Source: Flavonifractor sp. AGMB03687 (lineage in GTDB: Bacteria; Bacillota; Clostridia; Oscillospirales; Oscillospiraceae). Taken from it: 64,000 nucleotides of DNA. The notes beneath the pieces are model-generated. The model did not search any database. It was not told the DNA's origin and worked only from the letters and a program-made list of their open reading frames with translations. The DNA is taken from positions 62,001-126,000 of the forward strand of contig NZ_JADKZI010000004.1 of the NCBI RefSeq assembly GCF_017811815.1. Reading direction: 5' to 3'. The translations under genes were made by a program, and so were the position numbers. Positions 15,946 to 23,469 of this stretch are shown piece after piece; the first letter of the stretch is position 1; each line of letters starts with the position of its first letter.

Positions 15946-15974
15946 AGTATACCCTGCCCTATCCCAGATGGAAA
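15946..15974 (-). promoter_or_regulatory. Probable promoter of the MtnK-like gene
   Basis: On the minus strand, TTTCCA (15974-15969) and TATACT (15951-15946) are 17 bp apart. The -35 box is weak (four of six consensus bases). Confidence 0.5.
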
Positions 15975-16015
15975 GCGACATCCTTGCCCCGACCCTGTCA
16001 TTTTTTGCCCAACCC

Positions 16016-16828
16016 TCAGAGGGCGTGGAAACAGGGGGTGTGACGGCGATAGGTGGCCACCCACCGGAAACCGCAGGTCTCCAGCATGGCCAGAGCCTGA
16101 GGGAAGCCCGCCCCGATGTAGCGGGCCTGGTGGGCGTCGGAGCCCAGGGTGATGATCTCGCCGCCCAGGTCCCGGTAGAGCTTCAGGAGCCACTGCCACC
16201 CCTCCACCGTGGTGCCCTGGGTGGTGTTGAGCTCAATGCCCCGGCCTGAGTCAATGACCTGCCGGAGCAGGGCGGCCAGCCGGTCCTCCCAGGGCTCCAG
16301 CGTCAGCTGGTACTCCGCCGGCAGGTAGCGCAGGGGGTAGATGATGTGGCCCAGTACGTCGTAGCTCCGGGTGACGGCCAGTTCCTCCAGCTGGCTGATG
16401 TAGTCCTCCAGAATGGCCTCCGCCCCCTGGCGGCTGGTGCAGGCCTTGGCCGCCGTGTAGATGCCGATGCCGCCGTAGGACAGGCTGGTGGAGTGGAGGG
16501 AGCCGATGACAAAATCCAGTTGGGGCAGCTCCAGGCACCGGTCCACCGCCTGGGTGTCCACCGTGCTGTTGCCCACCTCGATGCCCACCCGCAGCTCCAC
16601 CTGACCGGCCAGCCGGTTGCGCAGCCGCCGCCACTGCTGGAGCACCGGAACAAAGTCATAGCTGGTGGGCAGCCGGTTGCCCTGCTGGTCCAGCAGGTTC
16701 CAGTGCTCGGTCATGCACAGCTCCGCCACTCCGGCGGCCTGGGCCGCCCGGGCATTCTCCATCAGCGTGGACTTGCTGTCCCCCGAGATATAGGTATGGG
16801 TATGGTAATCCGAAACATAACGCAGCAT
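16016..16828 (-). CDS. hisJ: Histidinol-phosphatase, PHP family (HisJ type)
   Basis: This 270-residue protein has the PHP metallophosphatase fold. It starts SDYHTHTYISGDSKSTLMEN, giving the first HxH metal pair. Further ligands lie in ELCMTEHWN, RVGIEVGNST, DFVIGSLHST, the central DVLGHIIYPLRYLP and the C-terminal LGSDAHQARYIGAGF. HisJ removes phosphate from L-histidinol phosphate, the penultimate part of histidine synthesis in Firmicutes. No other his genes are close, so a related PHP phosphoesterase role cannot be excluded. AAAGGGAACCTT precedes the ATG. The gene has its own promoter just downstream of the small Cys-rich gene's terminator. Confidence 0.85.
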   Translation of the reverse strand: MLRYVSDYHTHTYISGDSKSTLMENARAAQAAGVAELCMTEHWNLLDQQGNRLPTSYDFVPVLQQWRRLRNRLAGQVELRVGIEVGNSTVDTQAVDRCLELPQLDFVIGSLHSTSLSYGGIGIYTAAKACTSRQGAEAILEDYISQLEELAVTRSYDVLGHIIYPLRYLPAEYQLTLEPWEDRLAALLRQVIDSGRGIELNTTQGTTVEGWQWLLKLYRDLGGEIITLGSDAHQARYIGAGFPQALAMLETCGFRWVATYRRHTPCFHAL

Positions 16829-16866
16829 AAGGTTCCCTTTCTCTTCGGTAAATTCTTTCTCGCATT

Positions 16867-16894
16867 ATTATAATCGTCTGCCGGAAAAAAGCAA
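16867..16894 (-). promoter_or_regulatory. Sigma-A promoter of the histidinol-phosphatase gene
   Basis: TTGCTT (16894-16889) and TATAAT (16872-16867) are spaced by 16 bp on the minus strand. The -35 box overlaps the U-run of the preceding terminator. Confidence 0.7.
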
Positions 16895-16919
16895 GGCGGC
16901 GGGAGTGTCTCCCGCCGCC
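16885..16919 (-). terminator. Terminator of the small Cys-rich gene
   Basis: The 11-bp stem GGCGGCGGGAG / CTCCCGCCGCC (16895-16919), with loop TGT, is followed on the minus strand by TTGCTTTTTT. Confidence 0.88.
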
Positions 16920-16925
16920 CAAGGG

Positions 16926-17111
16926 TCATCGGACCGCGCCCATGGCGCTGAACTGGCGGACCACTGCCCCGCACAGCTCATTATAGTACTTCAGATAATC
17001 TTTCTTGGCCTGCCGCTCCCGGCTCTTCTGCCGCTGGAACTCGGCCCAGCGCAGACAGTGCTTGTGGCAGCCCTCACAATAACTGGAACAACTCTGCTGA
17101 CATGGAAGCAT
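16926..17111 (-). CDS. Small cysteine-rich protein of unknown function
   Basis: This is a 61-residue soluble protein. The N-terminal third holds five cysteines in MLPCQQSCSSYCEGCHKHC, spaced CxxxCxxxCxxCxxxC, which is suggestive of metal binding. The rest is a basic, amphipathic helix (RWAEFQRQKSRERQAKKDY) and a short C-terminal tail. AAAGGGG precedes ATG 17111. The longer in-frame extension to 17327 has no ribosome site and runs through a terminator, so I reject it. A terminator follows directly, and the gene stands alone between the SLH protein gene and hisJ. I do not recognise a family. The tight terminator and good ribosome site argue that it is a real gene. Confidence 0.7.
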   Translation of the reverse strand: MLPCQQSCSSYCEGCHKHCLRWAEFQRQKSRERQAKKDYLKYYNELCGAVVRQFSAMGAVR

Positions 17112-17252
17112 GGCGGAAACCCCTTTCTCCCTGCCGGAATGGATCCCTTGGCGGTCCGGCTTGTCTGCCCCGGACCACTGTCCCCATTGTACCGCCCCGC
17201 CCGCGCGCTTTCCATCAGCTTTTGGTAAAAGACTGTAAAGTTTCTTTTCGCT

Positions 17253-17290
17253 GTAAAAAGGCTCCCGGCACAGCCGGGAGCCTTTTTCTG
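17253..17290. terminator. Strong terminator of the SLH glycoside-hydrolase gene
   Basis: A perfect 15-bp stem AAAAAGGCTCCCGGC / GCCGGGAGCCTTTTT (17255-17287) has a 3-nt loop. Read leftward it ends in T5 right after the stop codon at 17293. Confidence 0.93.
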
Positions 17291-17292
17291 TC

Positions 17293-19140
17293 TTACAGCC
17301 AGACCTCGCCCTGGCTGTTCTTCTCATAGTCGTGGGTCACCGAGGCCTCCAGGATCTCATGGTAGGCCCAGTGGTCCCGGGCCACGTCGATGAAGGGGAG
17401 GACCGTCTCCCGCTCCCCCGCCTGTCGGTCCATGGCACGGTTGAGGATCTTCACCGCCTCGGCCCGGGTCACATTGCGCCCCGGCTGGAAGGTGCCGTCG
17501 GAGCCGCCGGAGATCCAACCCTGGCTGGCCGCGAAGGCGATCTCCCGGGCCGCCCAGTAGCTGGCGGACACGTCGGGAAAGGGGTGGCTGCCACCGGTGA
17601 CGGCGAAGAAGGCGCACACCATCTTCACCAGCTCCGCCCGGCGCACCGGCTGATTGGGCCGAAAGCTGCCGTCGGCATAGCCCTGCACGATGCCGTATTT
17701 CTGGGCAAAGTGGACGTAGGAGCTGTACCAGTCGCCAGGGCTTACGTCAGAAAAGCCGCCGGTTCCCTCCTCATAGCTGTAAAGTGGTTTTCCATTACTA
17801 TCAACCGTCAGCCGGGTGAGCATGGTCACCGCCTCTCCCCGGCTCAGGGAGCTGTCCGGATGGAACTGTCCGCCGCTGCCCTGGATGTAGGCGGTATGGT
17901 CCGCCGTGTTCAGGGCCACCTCCGGCTCTTTGGTATAAAACTCTCGATAAAGGGCCTGTAACTCCTGGTTTTGCGCCAGAAATTGATACCGGAAGTGGGC
18001 CTCGCCGTCCACCTGAGCAATGGTCTCATTGAGCTCCAGCTGCTGCCGGATGGCCTCCACCCCATACCAGGGACTGGAGGGATCGCTGTTTCCCGCCTGG
18101 TAGTCTGCCATACCGATGTAAAGGGAAACTCCTGTACCCTTTACCACGTCAGCCCACCACTGGACGATGGTCTCATAGTCCATGGAGGGGTGCCCGATGT
18201 ACCAGTAGACCTGGGGGCAGATGTAGTCGATCCACTCCTCCTTCACCCACTTGCGGCTGTCAGCGTAGGAGGCGTAATAGCTCTCAAAGCCGCCGGTGGT
18301 GTTGGAGCCCTGGGACTGGCTGCTCTTGTCGGCCCACACGCCGGAGGGGCTGATGCCGTAGGACAGGTCGGGGTCGATGGCGTGGATCCGCTCCCCCAGC
18401 TCCTTTACCAGCTGGTTCACATTGTCCCGCCGCCAGTCTCCGATGTCGGAGAAGCCGCTGCCGTACTGGGCATAGGTATCGGCGTCGTCAAAGTTGGCGC
18501 CGGGATAGAAATAGTCGTCCAGATGGATGCCGTCGATGTCATAATTACGGGCCAGCCCTTCGGCGCTCTGGATGATGTACTCCCGCACCTCGGGCAGGCC
18601 GGGATCAAAGTAGTACTTGCCGTCGTACTCCACCACCCAGTCCGGGTGGACCTTGGCCGGGTGGTCGGCGGTGAGGCTGTCGTACTCGCTCTGCCCGCCC
18701 TTGGTCACCCGGAAGGGGTTGATCCAGGCGTGGAGCTCCAGCCCCAGCTGGTGGGCCTTCTCCACCCAGTAGGCCAGCGGGTCAAAGCCGTCTGCCGGGG
18801 CCTGGCCCTGCCGCCCGGTGAGGTCGGCGCTCCAGGGGTAGTAGCTGGAGGGATAGAGGGCGTCGGCGGAGGGCCGCACCTGTAAAATCACGGCGGTCAT
18901 GCCCATGTCGGCGCAGGTCTGTAAGATCTTGTCCGCGTCGGCCTTGAGCACTGCCGGGTCGGTGGTGGCCTTGCTGGGATAGTCCAGCCGGTACACCGTG
19001 CTCACCCATACCGCCCGGAACTGGTTGGGGTTCTTCACCTCGTCCTTTCCGGCACTGGTCTGGGTGCGGATGGCCATGCCTGCCAGGGCCAGGCCGCACA
19101 CCAGCACAATGGCCACCACAAATTTCCATACTCTTGCCAT
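17293..19140 (-). CDS. Glycoside-hydrolase-like (GHL10/DUF187) protein with C-terminal SLH domains
   Basis: This 615-residue exported protein starts with a signal peptide or membrane anchor (residues 1-24) and RTQTSAGKDEVK. The GHL10 barrel follows (about 35-380). Its markers are FRAVWVSTVYRLDYPSK, VILQVRPSADALYPSSYYPW, GLELHAWINPFRV, DIDGIHLDDYFYP and ICPQVYWYIGHP; the conserved acids in the DGIHLDDYF strand are candidates for catalysis. Three SLH-type repeats follow (about 415-600) with GGFSDVSPGDWY, PFPDVSASYWA and a partial PFIDVARDHWAYHEI, so the protein should dock to secondary cell-wall polymer or S-layer. Family members act on glycans, but substrates are mostly unproven. AAGGAG precedes ATG 19140. 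It lies 34 bp after uup and may share its transcript. Confidence 0.9.
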   Translation of the reverse strand: MARVWKFVVAIVLVCGLALAGMAIRTQTSAGKDEVKNPNQFRAVWVSTVYRLDYPSKATTDPAVLKADADKILQTCADMGMTAVILQVRPSADALYPSSYYPWSADLTGRQGQAPADGFDPLAYWVEKAHQLGLELHAWINPFRVTKGGQSEYDSLTADHPAKVHPDWVVEYDGKYYFDPGLPEVREYIIQSAEGLARNYDIDGIHLDDYFYPGANFDDADTYAQYGSGFSDIGDWRRDNVNQLVKELGERIHAIDPDLSYGISPSGVWADKSSQSQGSNTTGGFESYYASYADSRKWVKEEWIDYICPQVYWYIGHPSMDYETIVQWWADVVKGTGVSLYIGMADYQAGNSDPSSPWYGVEAIRQQLELNETIAQVDGEAHFRYQFLAQNQELQALYREFYTKEPEVALNTADHTAYIQGSGGQFHPDSSLSRGEAVTMLTRLTVDSNGKPLYSYEEGTGGFSDVSPGDWYSSYVHFAQKYGIVQGYADGSFRPNQPVRRAELVKMVCAFFAVTGGSHPFPDVSASYWAAREIAFAASQGWISGGSDGTFQPGRNVTRAEAVKILNRAMDRQAGERETVLPFIDVARDHWAYHEILEASVTHDYEKNSQGEVWL

Positions 19141-19174
19141 GGGATTCTCCTTGCTTTGGTTCTGAGACGACGAA

Positions 19175-20962
19175 CTATTTCTCCTGGGCGGCGATCTGCT
19201 CCGCCAGGTCGTTGAGGTAGACCCAGCGGTCCATCTTCTCCTCCAGGGCGGCCTCCAGCTGGGTCTGCTTTTCCTGCAGCTCCTGAAGGGCCACATAGTC
19301 GGTGGCTTTGGCCGCCTGCTCCGCCTGGACCTGGGCGATCTGCTCCTCCAGGGCGGCAATATCGTCGTCAATGGTCTCAAACTCCCGCTGCTCCTTGTAG
19401 CTGAACTTCAGCTTCTTGGGGGCGGCGGGGCGCTCCTTCCCCTTGTCAGGGACGGGCGTCTTGGGGGCTTTTGCTTTCTCCTCCGCCCGCTGGGCGGTGA
19501 GATACTCGGTGTAGCCGCCGGGATAGGCCCTCACAGAGCCGTCCCCCTCCACGGCGAACACCCGCCGCACCACCCGGTCCAGGAAATAGCGGTCATGGGA
19601 GACCGCCACCACTGCGCCGGGGAAGGTGTCCAGGTAGTCCTCCAGAATGGAGAGGGTCTGGATATCCAGGTCGTTGGTGGGCTCGTCCAGCAGCAGCACA
19701 TTGGGGGCGGCGGCCAGCACCGCCAGCAGATAGAGCCGCCGCTTCTCGCCGCCGGACAGCTTGCAGATGGGAGACCACTGGACCTCTGCCGGGAAGAGGA
19801 ACTGCTCCAGCAGCTGGGAGGCGGTAAGCATACCCTCCGCTGTCTCGATGTTGTTGCCGATGTCCTTCACATAGTCAATGACCCGCCGGTCCCCGTCCAT
19901 GTCGGGCACCTCCTGGCGGAAGTAGCCGAAGCGGACGGTCTCCCCCACCTCCACGGTACCGGAGTCAGGGGTGAGGGCCCCCGCCATCAGGTTGAGGAGG
20001 GTGGATTTGCCGCTGCCGTTGGAGCCCACGATACCGATGCGGTCATCCCGCAGCAGCATGCAGTCAAAGTCCCGGACCACCGTCCGGTCCCCGAAGGTCT
20101 TGGTAACCCCCGCAAGCTCCACCGTCTTCTTCCCTAGACGGCTGGCACGGGCGGACAGTTCCAAGGTACTTTTTTCCGTGGGGCCGGTCTGGGCCTTCAG
20201 GGCCTCGTACCGCTCCAGCCGCTCCCGGCTCTTGGTGCCCCGGGCGGTGGGGCCCTGCATCACCCACTGGTACTCCCGGCGGAGGATGGCCTGGCGCTTG
20301 CGCTCGCTGGCTTTCTCGCTCTCCAGCCGGGCCGCCTTCCGCTCCAGATATTTGTCGTAGTTGCCCTGGTAGGTGTAGAGCTTGCCCCCCTCCACCTCCA
20401 CCATTTTGGTGACGATGCGCTCCAGAAAGTACCGGTCGTGGGTGACCATCACCAGGGCGCCCTTCCAGGTTTTCAGAAAGTCCTCCAGCCAGTTGACCAT
20501 CCGGTCGTCCAGGTGGTTGGTGGGCTCATCCAGCAGCAGCACGTCGCAGGGCCGGGCCAGCACTGCCGCCAGGGCCACCCGGCGGCGCTCTCCGCCGGAC
20601 AGCTCCCCCACCTTCTGATCGAACCGGGATACCCCCAGCTGGTTCAGGATGGTCTTGGCCTCATACTCCGCCAGGGTGCGCGCGTCCCCGTCCAGCCCCA
20701 GCAGCACCTGCTCCAGCACGGTGTTTTCCCCGGGAAATACCGGGTTCTGGGGCAGGTAGGCCAGGTGCACATTAGGATCGGGCCGGACGAAGCCCTCGTC
20801 CGGCTCCTCCGCCCCGGCCAGCAGCCGCAGCAGGGTGGATTTTCCGCAGCCGTTGACACCGATGATGCCCACCTTGTCTCCCGGCTCCAGATAAAACGAG
20901 ACCCCGTCCAGCAGGCTGCGGGTCCCGTAGGTTTTAGTCAGTTGTTCCGCCGATAACAGCAT
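19175..20962 (-). CDS. ABC-F ATPase, Uup-like
   Basis: This 595-residue cytoplasmic protein has two ABC domains and no membrane segments. Walker A motifs are GVNGCGKST (about residues 36-44) and GSNGSGKST (about 330). Signature motifs LSGGERRRVALA and LSGGEKRRLYLLA, and Walker B motifs with LLLDEPTNHLDD and LLLDEPTNDLD, complete both cassettes. The linker between them is the ABC-F P-site region (REYQWVMQGPTARGTKS). A C-terminal coiled coil (about 510-590) is typical of Uup. Uup-type factors act on ribosomes or on branched nucleic acids; they are not transporters. The gene is divergent from the ytr-like operon; a TATACT at 20999-20994 is a candidate -10 box with a poor -35. Confidence 0.92.
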   Translation of the reverse strand: MLLSAEQLTKTYGTRSLLDGVSFYLEPGDKVGIIGVNGCGKSTLLRLLAGAEEPDEGFVRPDPNVHLAYLPQNPVFPGENTVLEQVLLGLDGDARTLAEYEAKTILNQLGVSRFDQKVGELSGGERRRVALAAVLARPCDVLLLDEPTNHLDDRMVNWLEDFLKTWKGALVMVTHDRYFLERIVTKMVEVEGGKLYTYQGNYDKYLERKAARLESEKASERKRQAILRREYQWVMQGPTARGTKSRERLERYEALKAQTGPTEKSTLELSARASRLGKKTVELAGVTKTFGDRTVVRDFDCMLLRDDRIGIVGSNGSGKSTLLNLMAGALTPDSGTVEVGETVRFGYFRQEVPDMDGDRRVIDYVKDIGNNIETAEGMLTASQLLEQFLFPAEVQWSPICKLSGGEKRRLYLLAVLAAAPNVLLLDEPTNDLDIQTLSILEDYLDTFPGAVVAVSHDRYFLDRVVRRVFAVEGDGSVRAYPGGYTEYLTAQRAEEKAKAPKTPVPDKGKERPAAPKKLKFSYKEQREFETIDDDIAALEEQIAQVQAEQAAKATDYVALQELQEKQTQLEAALEEKMDRWVYLNDLAEQIAAQEK

Positions 20963-21035
20963 ATGGTTCCCTCGCTTTACTTATATCTCGTATAGTATAG
21001 CGGAAACCGGCCAAAAAGAAAAGGCCCTGCCCCGC

Positions 21036-21064
21036 TTGACAGGCAACCGTATTAGTCTTATAAT
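21036..21064 (+). promoter_or_regulatory. Consensus sigma-A promoter of the GntR/ABC operon
   Basis: A perfect TTGACA (21036-21041) and perfect TATAAT (21059-21064) are separated by 17 bp. A promoter this strong normally needs repression, which fits the palindromes on and downstream of it. Confidence 0.92.
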
Positions 21065-21095
21065 ACAGTTGCAAACCGTATTAGTTGACTAATAC
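21049..21095 (+). promoter_or_regulatory. Two tandem operators for the GntR/YtrA-type regulator
   Basis: Site 2 (21078-21095) is a perfect 18-bp palindrome, GTATTAGT-TG-ACTAATAC. Site 1 (21049-21066) is GTATTAGT-CT-TATAATAC, sharing the left arm and part of the right arm, and it covers the -10 box. The two sites are 29 bp apart, close to three helical turns. Both carry the preceding bases CC, so the conserved left arm is longer. They are the obvious binding sites of the regulator encoded next, giving autorepression. Confidence 0.8.
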
Positions 21096-21117
21096 ACTTC
21101 GAAGGAGGTGAGCCGCC

Positions 21118-21510
21118 ATGCTTTCCTTTGACGCTTTCCTGCCGGAGGAGGGTCTGCCCATCTATTTGCAGATCATCCGGTATGTGAAGCGGGGGATCGC
21201 TGCCGGAACGGTGCAGGCGGGCGACGAGCTGCCCTCCCGCCGGGTGCTGTCCGCCCGGCTGGGGGTGAATCCCAACACGGTGCAGAAGGCCTACCGCCAG
21301 CTGGAGGAGGAGGGGCTCATCACCTCCCGCTCGGGAGCCAAGAGTGAGGTGGCCCTGACCCCCGGCACGGTGGAGCAGGTGCGCAGCCAGCTTCTGGAGC
21401 AGGAGGCGGGGCTGCTAGTCCGCTCCCTGCGGCAGGCGGGACTGGACAAGGCGGCCGCATTTGCCCTGTTGGAACGACTTTGGGAGGAAACAAAGGAGGA
21501 AACACCATGA
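21118..21510 (+). CDS. GntR family regulator, YtrA subfamily
   Basis: This 130-residue protein has an N-terminal winged helix (about 10-75) with the GntR signature GLPIYLQIIRYVKRGIAAG, DELPSRRVLSARLGVNPNTVQKAYRQLEEEGLI and a short C-terminal helical tail (76-130). A short tail instead of a ligand-binding domain is the YtrA hallmark. YtrA proteins repress ABC-transporter operons that respond to cell-envelope antibiotics or, in other cases, to export needs. The start codon has an excellent GAAGGAGGTG site. Its stop overlaps the next start as ATGA, so the operon is translationally coupled. Operators are at 21049-21095. Confidence 0.93.
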   Translation: MLSFDAFLPEEGLPIYLQIIRYVKRGIAAGTVQAGDELPSRRVLSARLGVNPNTVQKAYRQLEEEGLITSRSGAKSEVALTPGTVEQVRSQLLEQEAGLLVRSLRQAGLDKAAAFALLERLWEETKEETP

Positions 21511-22232
21511 AGGCCTATCTGTCCGCTCTGTCCCCGTTCGCCCGGCTGACGGTCTGGAAGACCCTGCTCATCTCCCTGGGAGCCACCGCCGTCCAGGCTG
21601 CGCTCTTCTTCCTGGCCCTGTCCCGCTGGATCGGAGACGCGCCCCCCATCCTGGAATCCCTGATCCAAAACGGCCGTCTGTCCCTGGTCTTTGGCGTAGG
21701 GCTGCTGCTGGTATGCGGGGCCCTGGCCCTGCCCGGCTGGGACCGCGGTTCCAAAACCGCCTACACCTTCCGTCGCCTGTCGGTAAATGAGGGGAAATTC
21801 TCCCGGCTGCTGGGTGTGCAGAACGCCCTGCTGCTCCTGATCTACTGGACCATCCAGCTGATTGCCCTGCTGATGCTCAGTAAGTACTTCCTGGCTACCG
21901 CTGATCCGACCACGGTGAGCCACCAGTCTCTCTTCCTGGCCTGCTACCGCAGCCCCTACCTCCACGCCCTGCTGCCCCTGGCCGACTGGGCGGTGCTGCT
22001 GCGCAACCTGAGCGGGTGTCTGGTATTGGGTCTGGCCTCCTCCGCCTTCTGCCACCACCGGCGGCACGGCCGCACATCCGTCCTCATTCTGCCTCTGGCC
22101 GTGGTAGCCGCCCTGTGCTTCCCCATTTACACGGGCAATCCCTATCTCTCTCTGAGCGCCATCGTGATTTTCCTGCTGATCTGCCTGTATTTCTGGAAGA
22201 GCCTGACGGGGGTGCATGAGGATGAGGAGTAA
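21507..22232 (+). CDS. ABC-operon membrane protein A (unknown family)
   Basis: This 241-residue protein has about six hydrophobic helices: 15-37 (KTLLISLGATAVQAALFFLA), 55-75, around 95-125 (LLLIYWTIQLIALLMLSKYF), and three near the C-terminus ending PYLSLSAIVIFLLICLYFW. The topology suits the permease half of a small ABC exporter. The gene starts inside the stop of the regulator (ATGA) with GGAGGA upstream, and overlaps the next gene by 17 bp. I do not recognise a named family. By position it corresponds to one of the two membrane subunits of ytr-type operons. Confidence 0.75.
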   Translation: MKAYLSALSPFARLTVWKTLLISLGATAVQAALFFLALSRWIGDAPPILESLIQNGRLSLVFGVGLLLVCGALALPGWDRGSKTAYTFRRLSVNEGKFSRLLGVQNALLLLIYWTIQLIALLMLSKYFLATADPTTVSHQSLFLACYRSPYLHALLPLADWAVLLRNLSGCLVLGLASSAFCHHRRHGRTSVLILPLAVVAALCFPIYTGNPYLSLSAIVIFLLICLYFWKSLTGVHEDEE

Positions 22233-22740
22233 GCTGGCCCGGCGTCTGTCCCGGCTCTTCCCCGCCGGCTGGCCCTGGAAAACCACTGTAGAAGTTACCC
22301 TGTGCGCTCTGCTGGTGGCCTGCTGCTCCACCGTTCTTCTCTTTCTGATTCACTTTGAACAGGCCAAGATACCCCTCTACGCCTCCCTCGCCGACCGCAT
22401 CCTGGAGCAGGGCACCCACATTGTTCCCTTTGTCCATATCTTCGGCCGGGGCCTGCTGGGGTTTTGGATCGTGGCTCTGTGTGTGGTGCTGCTCCCCCTC
22501 TTCCACTATCTCTGGCACTGGCAGGGGAGCAAGAGCATCTATCTGATGCGCCGGCTTCCCCGGCGGAGCGAGCTGTGGCGGCGCTGTCTGGCAGGTCCGG
22601 CGGTACTGCTGGCAATAACGGTGGCAGCCGCCGCCCTGATCGTGCTCCTTTGTATGCTGCTGTATCAGACCCTCACCCCGGCGGGCCATCTGCCGGAGGA
22701 CCCGTGGGCCGGAATTGGAGGTATTCTATGCTGGTTCTGA
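22216..22740 (+). CDS. ABC-operon membrane protein B (unknown family)
   Basis: This 174-residue protein has a basic N-terminus (MRMRSKLARRLSRLF) and four hydrophobic segments: about 25-48 (TLCALLVACCSTVLLFLI), 75-100 (FGRGLLGFWIVALCVVLLPLFHYLW), 120-150 (VLLAITVAAAALIVLLCMLLY) and a short C-terminal one. Starts at 22216 or 22222 are both possible; GGGGG just upstream favours 22216. It overlaps both neighbours (17 and 13 bp), so stoichiometric expression with protein A and the ATPase is likely. The two membrane proteins plus the ATPase would make a heteromeric transporter. No family name can be assigned. Confidence 0.72.
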   Translation: MRMRSKLARRLSRLFPAGWPWKTTVEVTLCALLVACCSTVLLFLIHFEQAKIPLYASLADRILEQGTHIVPFVHIFGRGLLGFWIVALCVVLLPLFHYLWHWQGSKSIYLMRRLPRRSELWRRCLAGPAVLLAITVAAAALIVLLCMLLYQTLTPAGHLPEDPWAGIGGILCWF

Positions 22741-23465
22741 GCGACGTGAAGAAGACCTATCGTCAGGGCACCCAGGCCCTGGCCGGGGTAAGCCTGTCCC
22801 TGGGCCCCGGGGAGATCGTGGGCCTGTTCGGGGAGAACGGAGCGGGCAAGACTACCCTGATGAAGTGCATTCTGGGTCTGCTGCGGTACGAGGGAGAGAT
22901 CACCCTGGACGGGCAGCCCATCACGCCCAAAAACATCGCCCGTCTGTCTTTTGCCACCTGTGAGCACTCCTACTTCCCCGCTCTCACCGCCGCCGGTCAT
23001 CGGGACTTCTTCCGGGAACACTTCCCCACCTTCCGGGACAAGCGGTTTACCGCCCTGATGGACTTTTTCCAGCTGCCCCTCAACAAGACCATCCGGAGCT
23101 TTTCCACCGGTCAGAAGAACCAGTTTGAGGTCATCCTGGCCCTGAGCCAGGGCGCGGACTACATTCTGATGGATGAGCCCTTCGCCGGCAACGACATCTT
23201 CAACCGGGAGGATTTCTACAAGGTGCTGCTGGGCATTCTGGAGCCCAATGAGACCATTCTGCTCTCCACCCACCTGCTGGAGGAGGTCCAGCACTTCATT
23301 GGCCGGGCTGTCCTGCTCCACCAGGGCACCGTGGCAGGCGACATGACCACCTCCCAGCTGGAGGATGAGGGCCGCAGCCTCATCGATTATGTAAAGGAGA
23401 CCTACCACTATCAGTCCGACCGGGTCAGCCGGACCCTGGACCAGCTGACCGACCAGAAGGAGTGA
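22728..23465 (+). CDS. ABC transporter ATP-binding protein
   Basis: This 245-residue nucleotide-binding subunit has Walker A GENGAGKTT (35-43), a divergent signature FSTGQKNQFE in place of LSGGQ, Walker B YILMDEPFAGNDIF and the switch histidine in LLSTHLLEEV. The FSTGQ signature is characteristic of small exporter ATPases in the YtrB/EcsA/CcmA-like group. ATG 22728 begins a proper MLVLSDVKKTYRQG start and is preceded by GGAGG; longer in-frame starts lie inside the preceding gene. It should energise the transporter formed by the two upstream membrane proteins. The first secreted paralogue begins 4 bp after its stop. Confidence 0.92.
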   Translation: MLVLSDVKKTYRQGTQALAGVSLSLGPGEIVGLFGENGAGKTTLMKCILGLLRYEGEITLDGQPITPKNIARLSFATCEHSYFPALTAAGHRDFFREHFPTFRDKRFTALMDFFQLPLNKTIRSFSTGQKNQFEVILALSQGADYILMDEPFAGNDIFNREDFYKVLLGILEPNETILLSTHLLEEVQHFIGRAVLLHQGTVAGDMTTSQLEDEGRSLIDYVKETYHYQSDRVSRTLDQLTDQKE

Positions 23466-23469
23466 GGAT

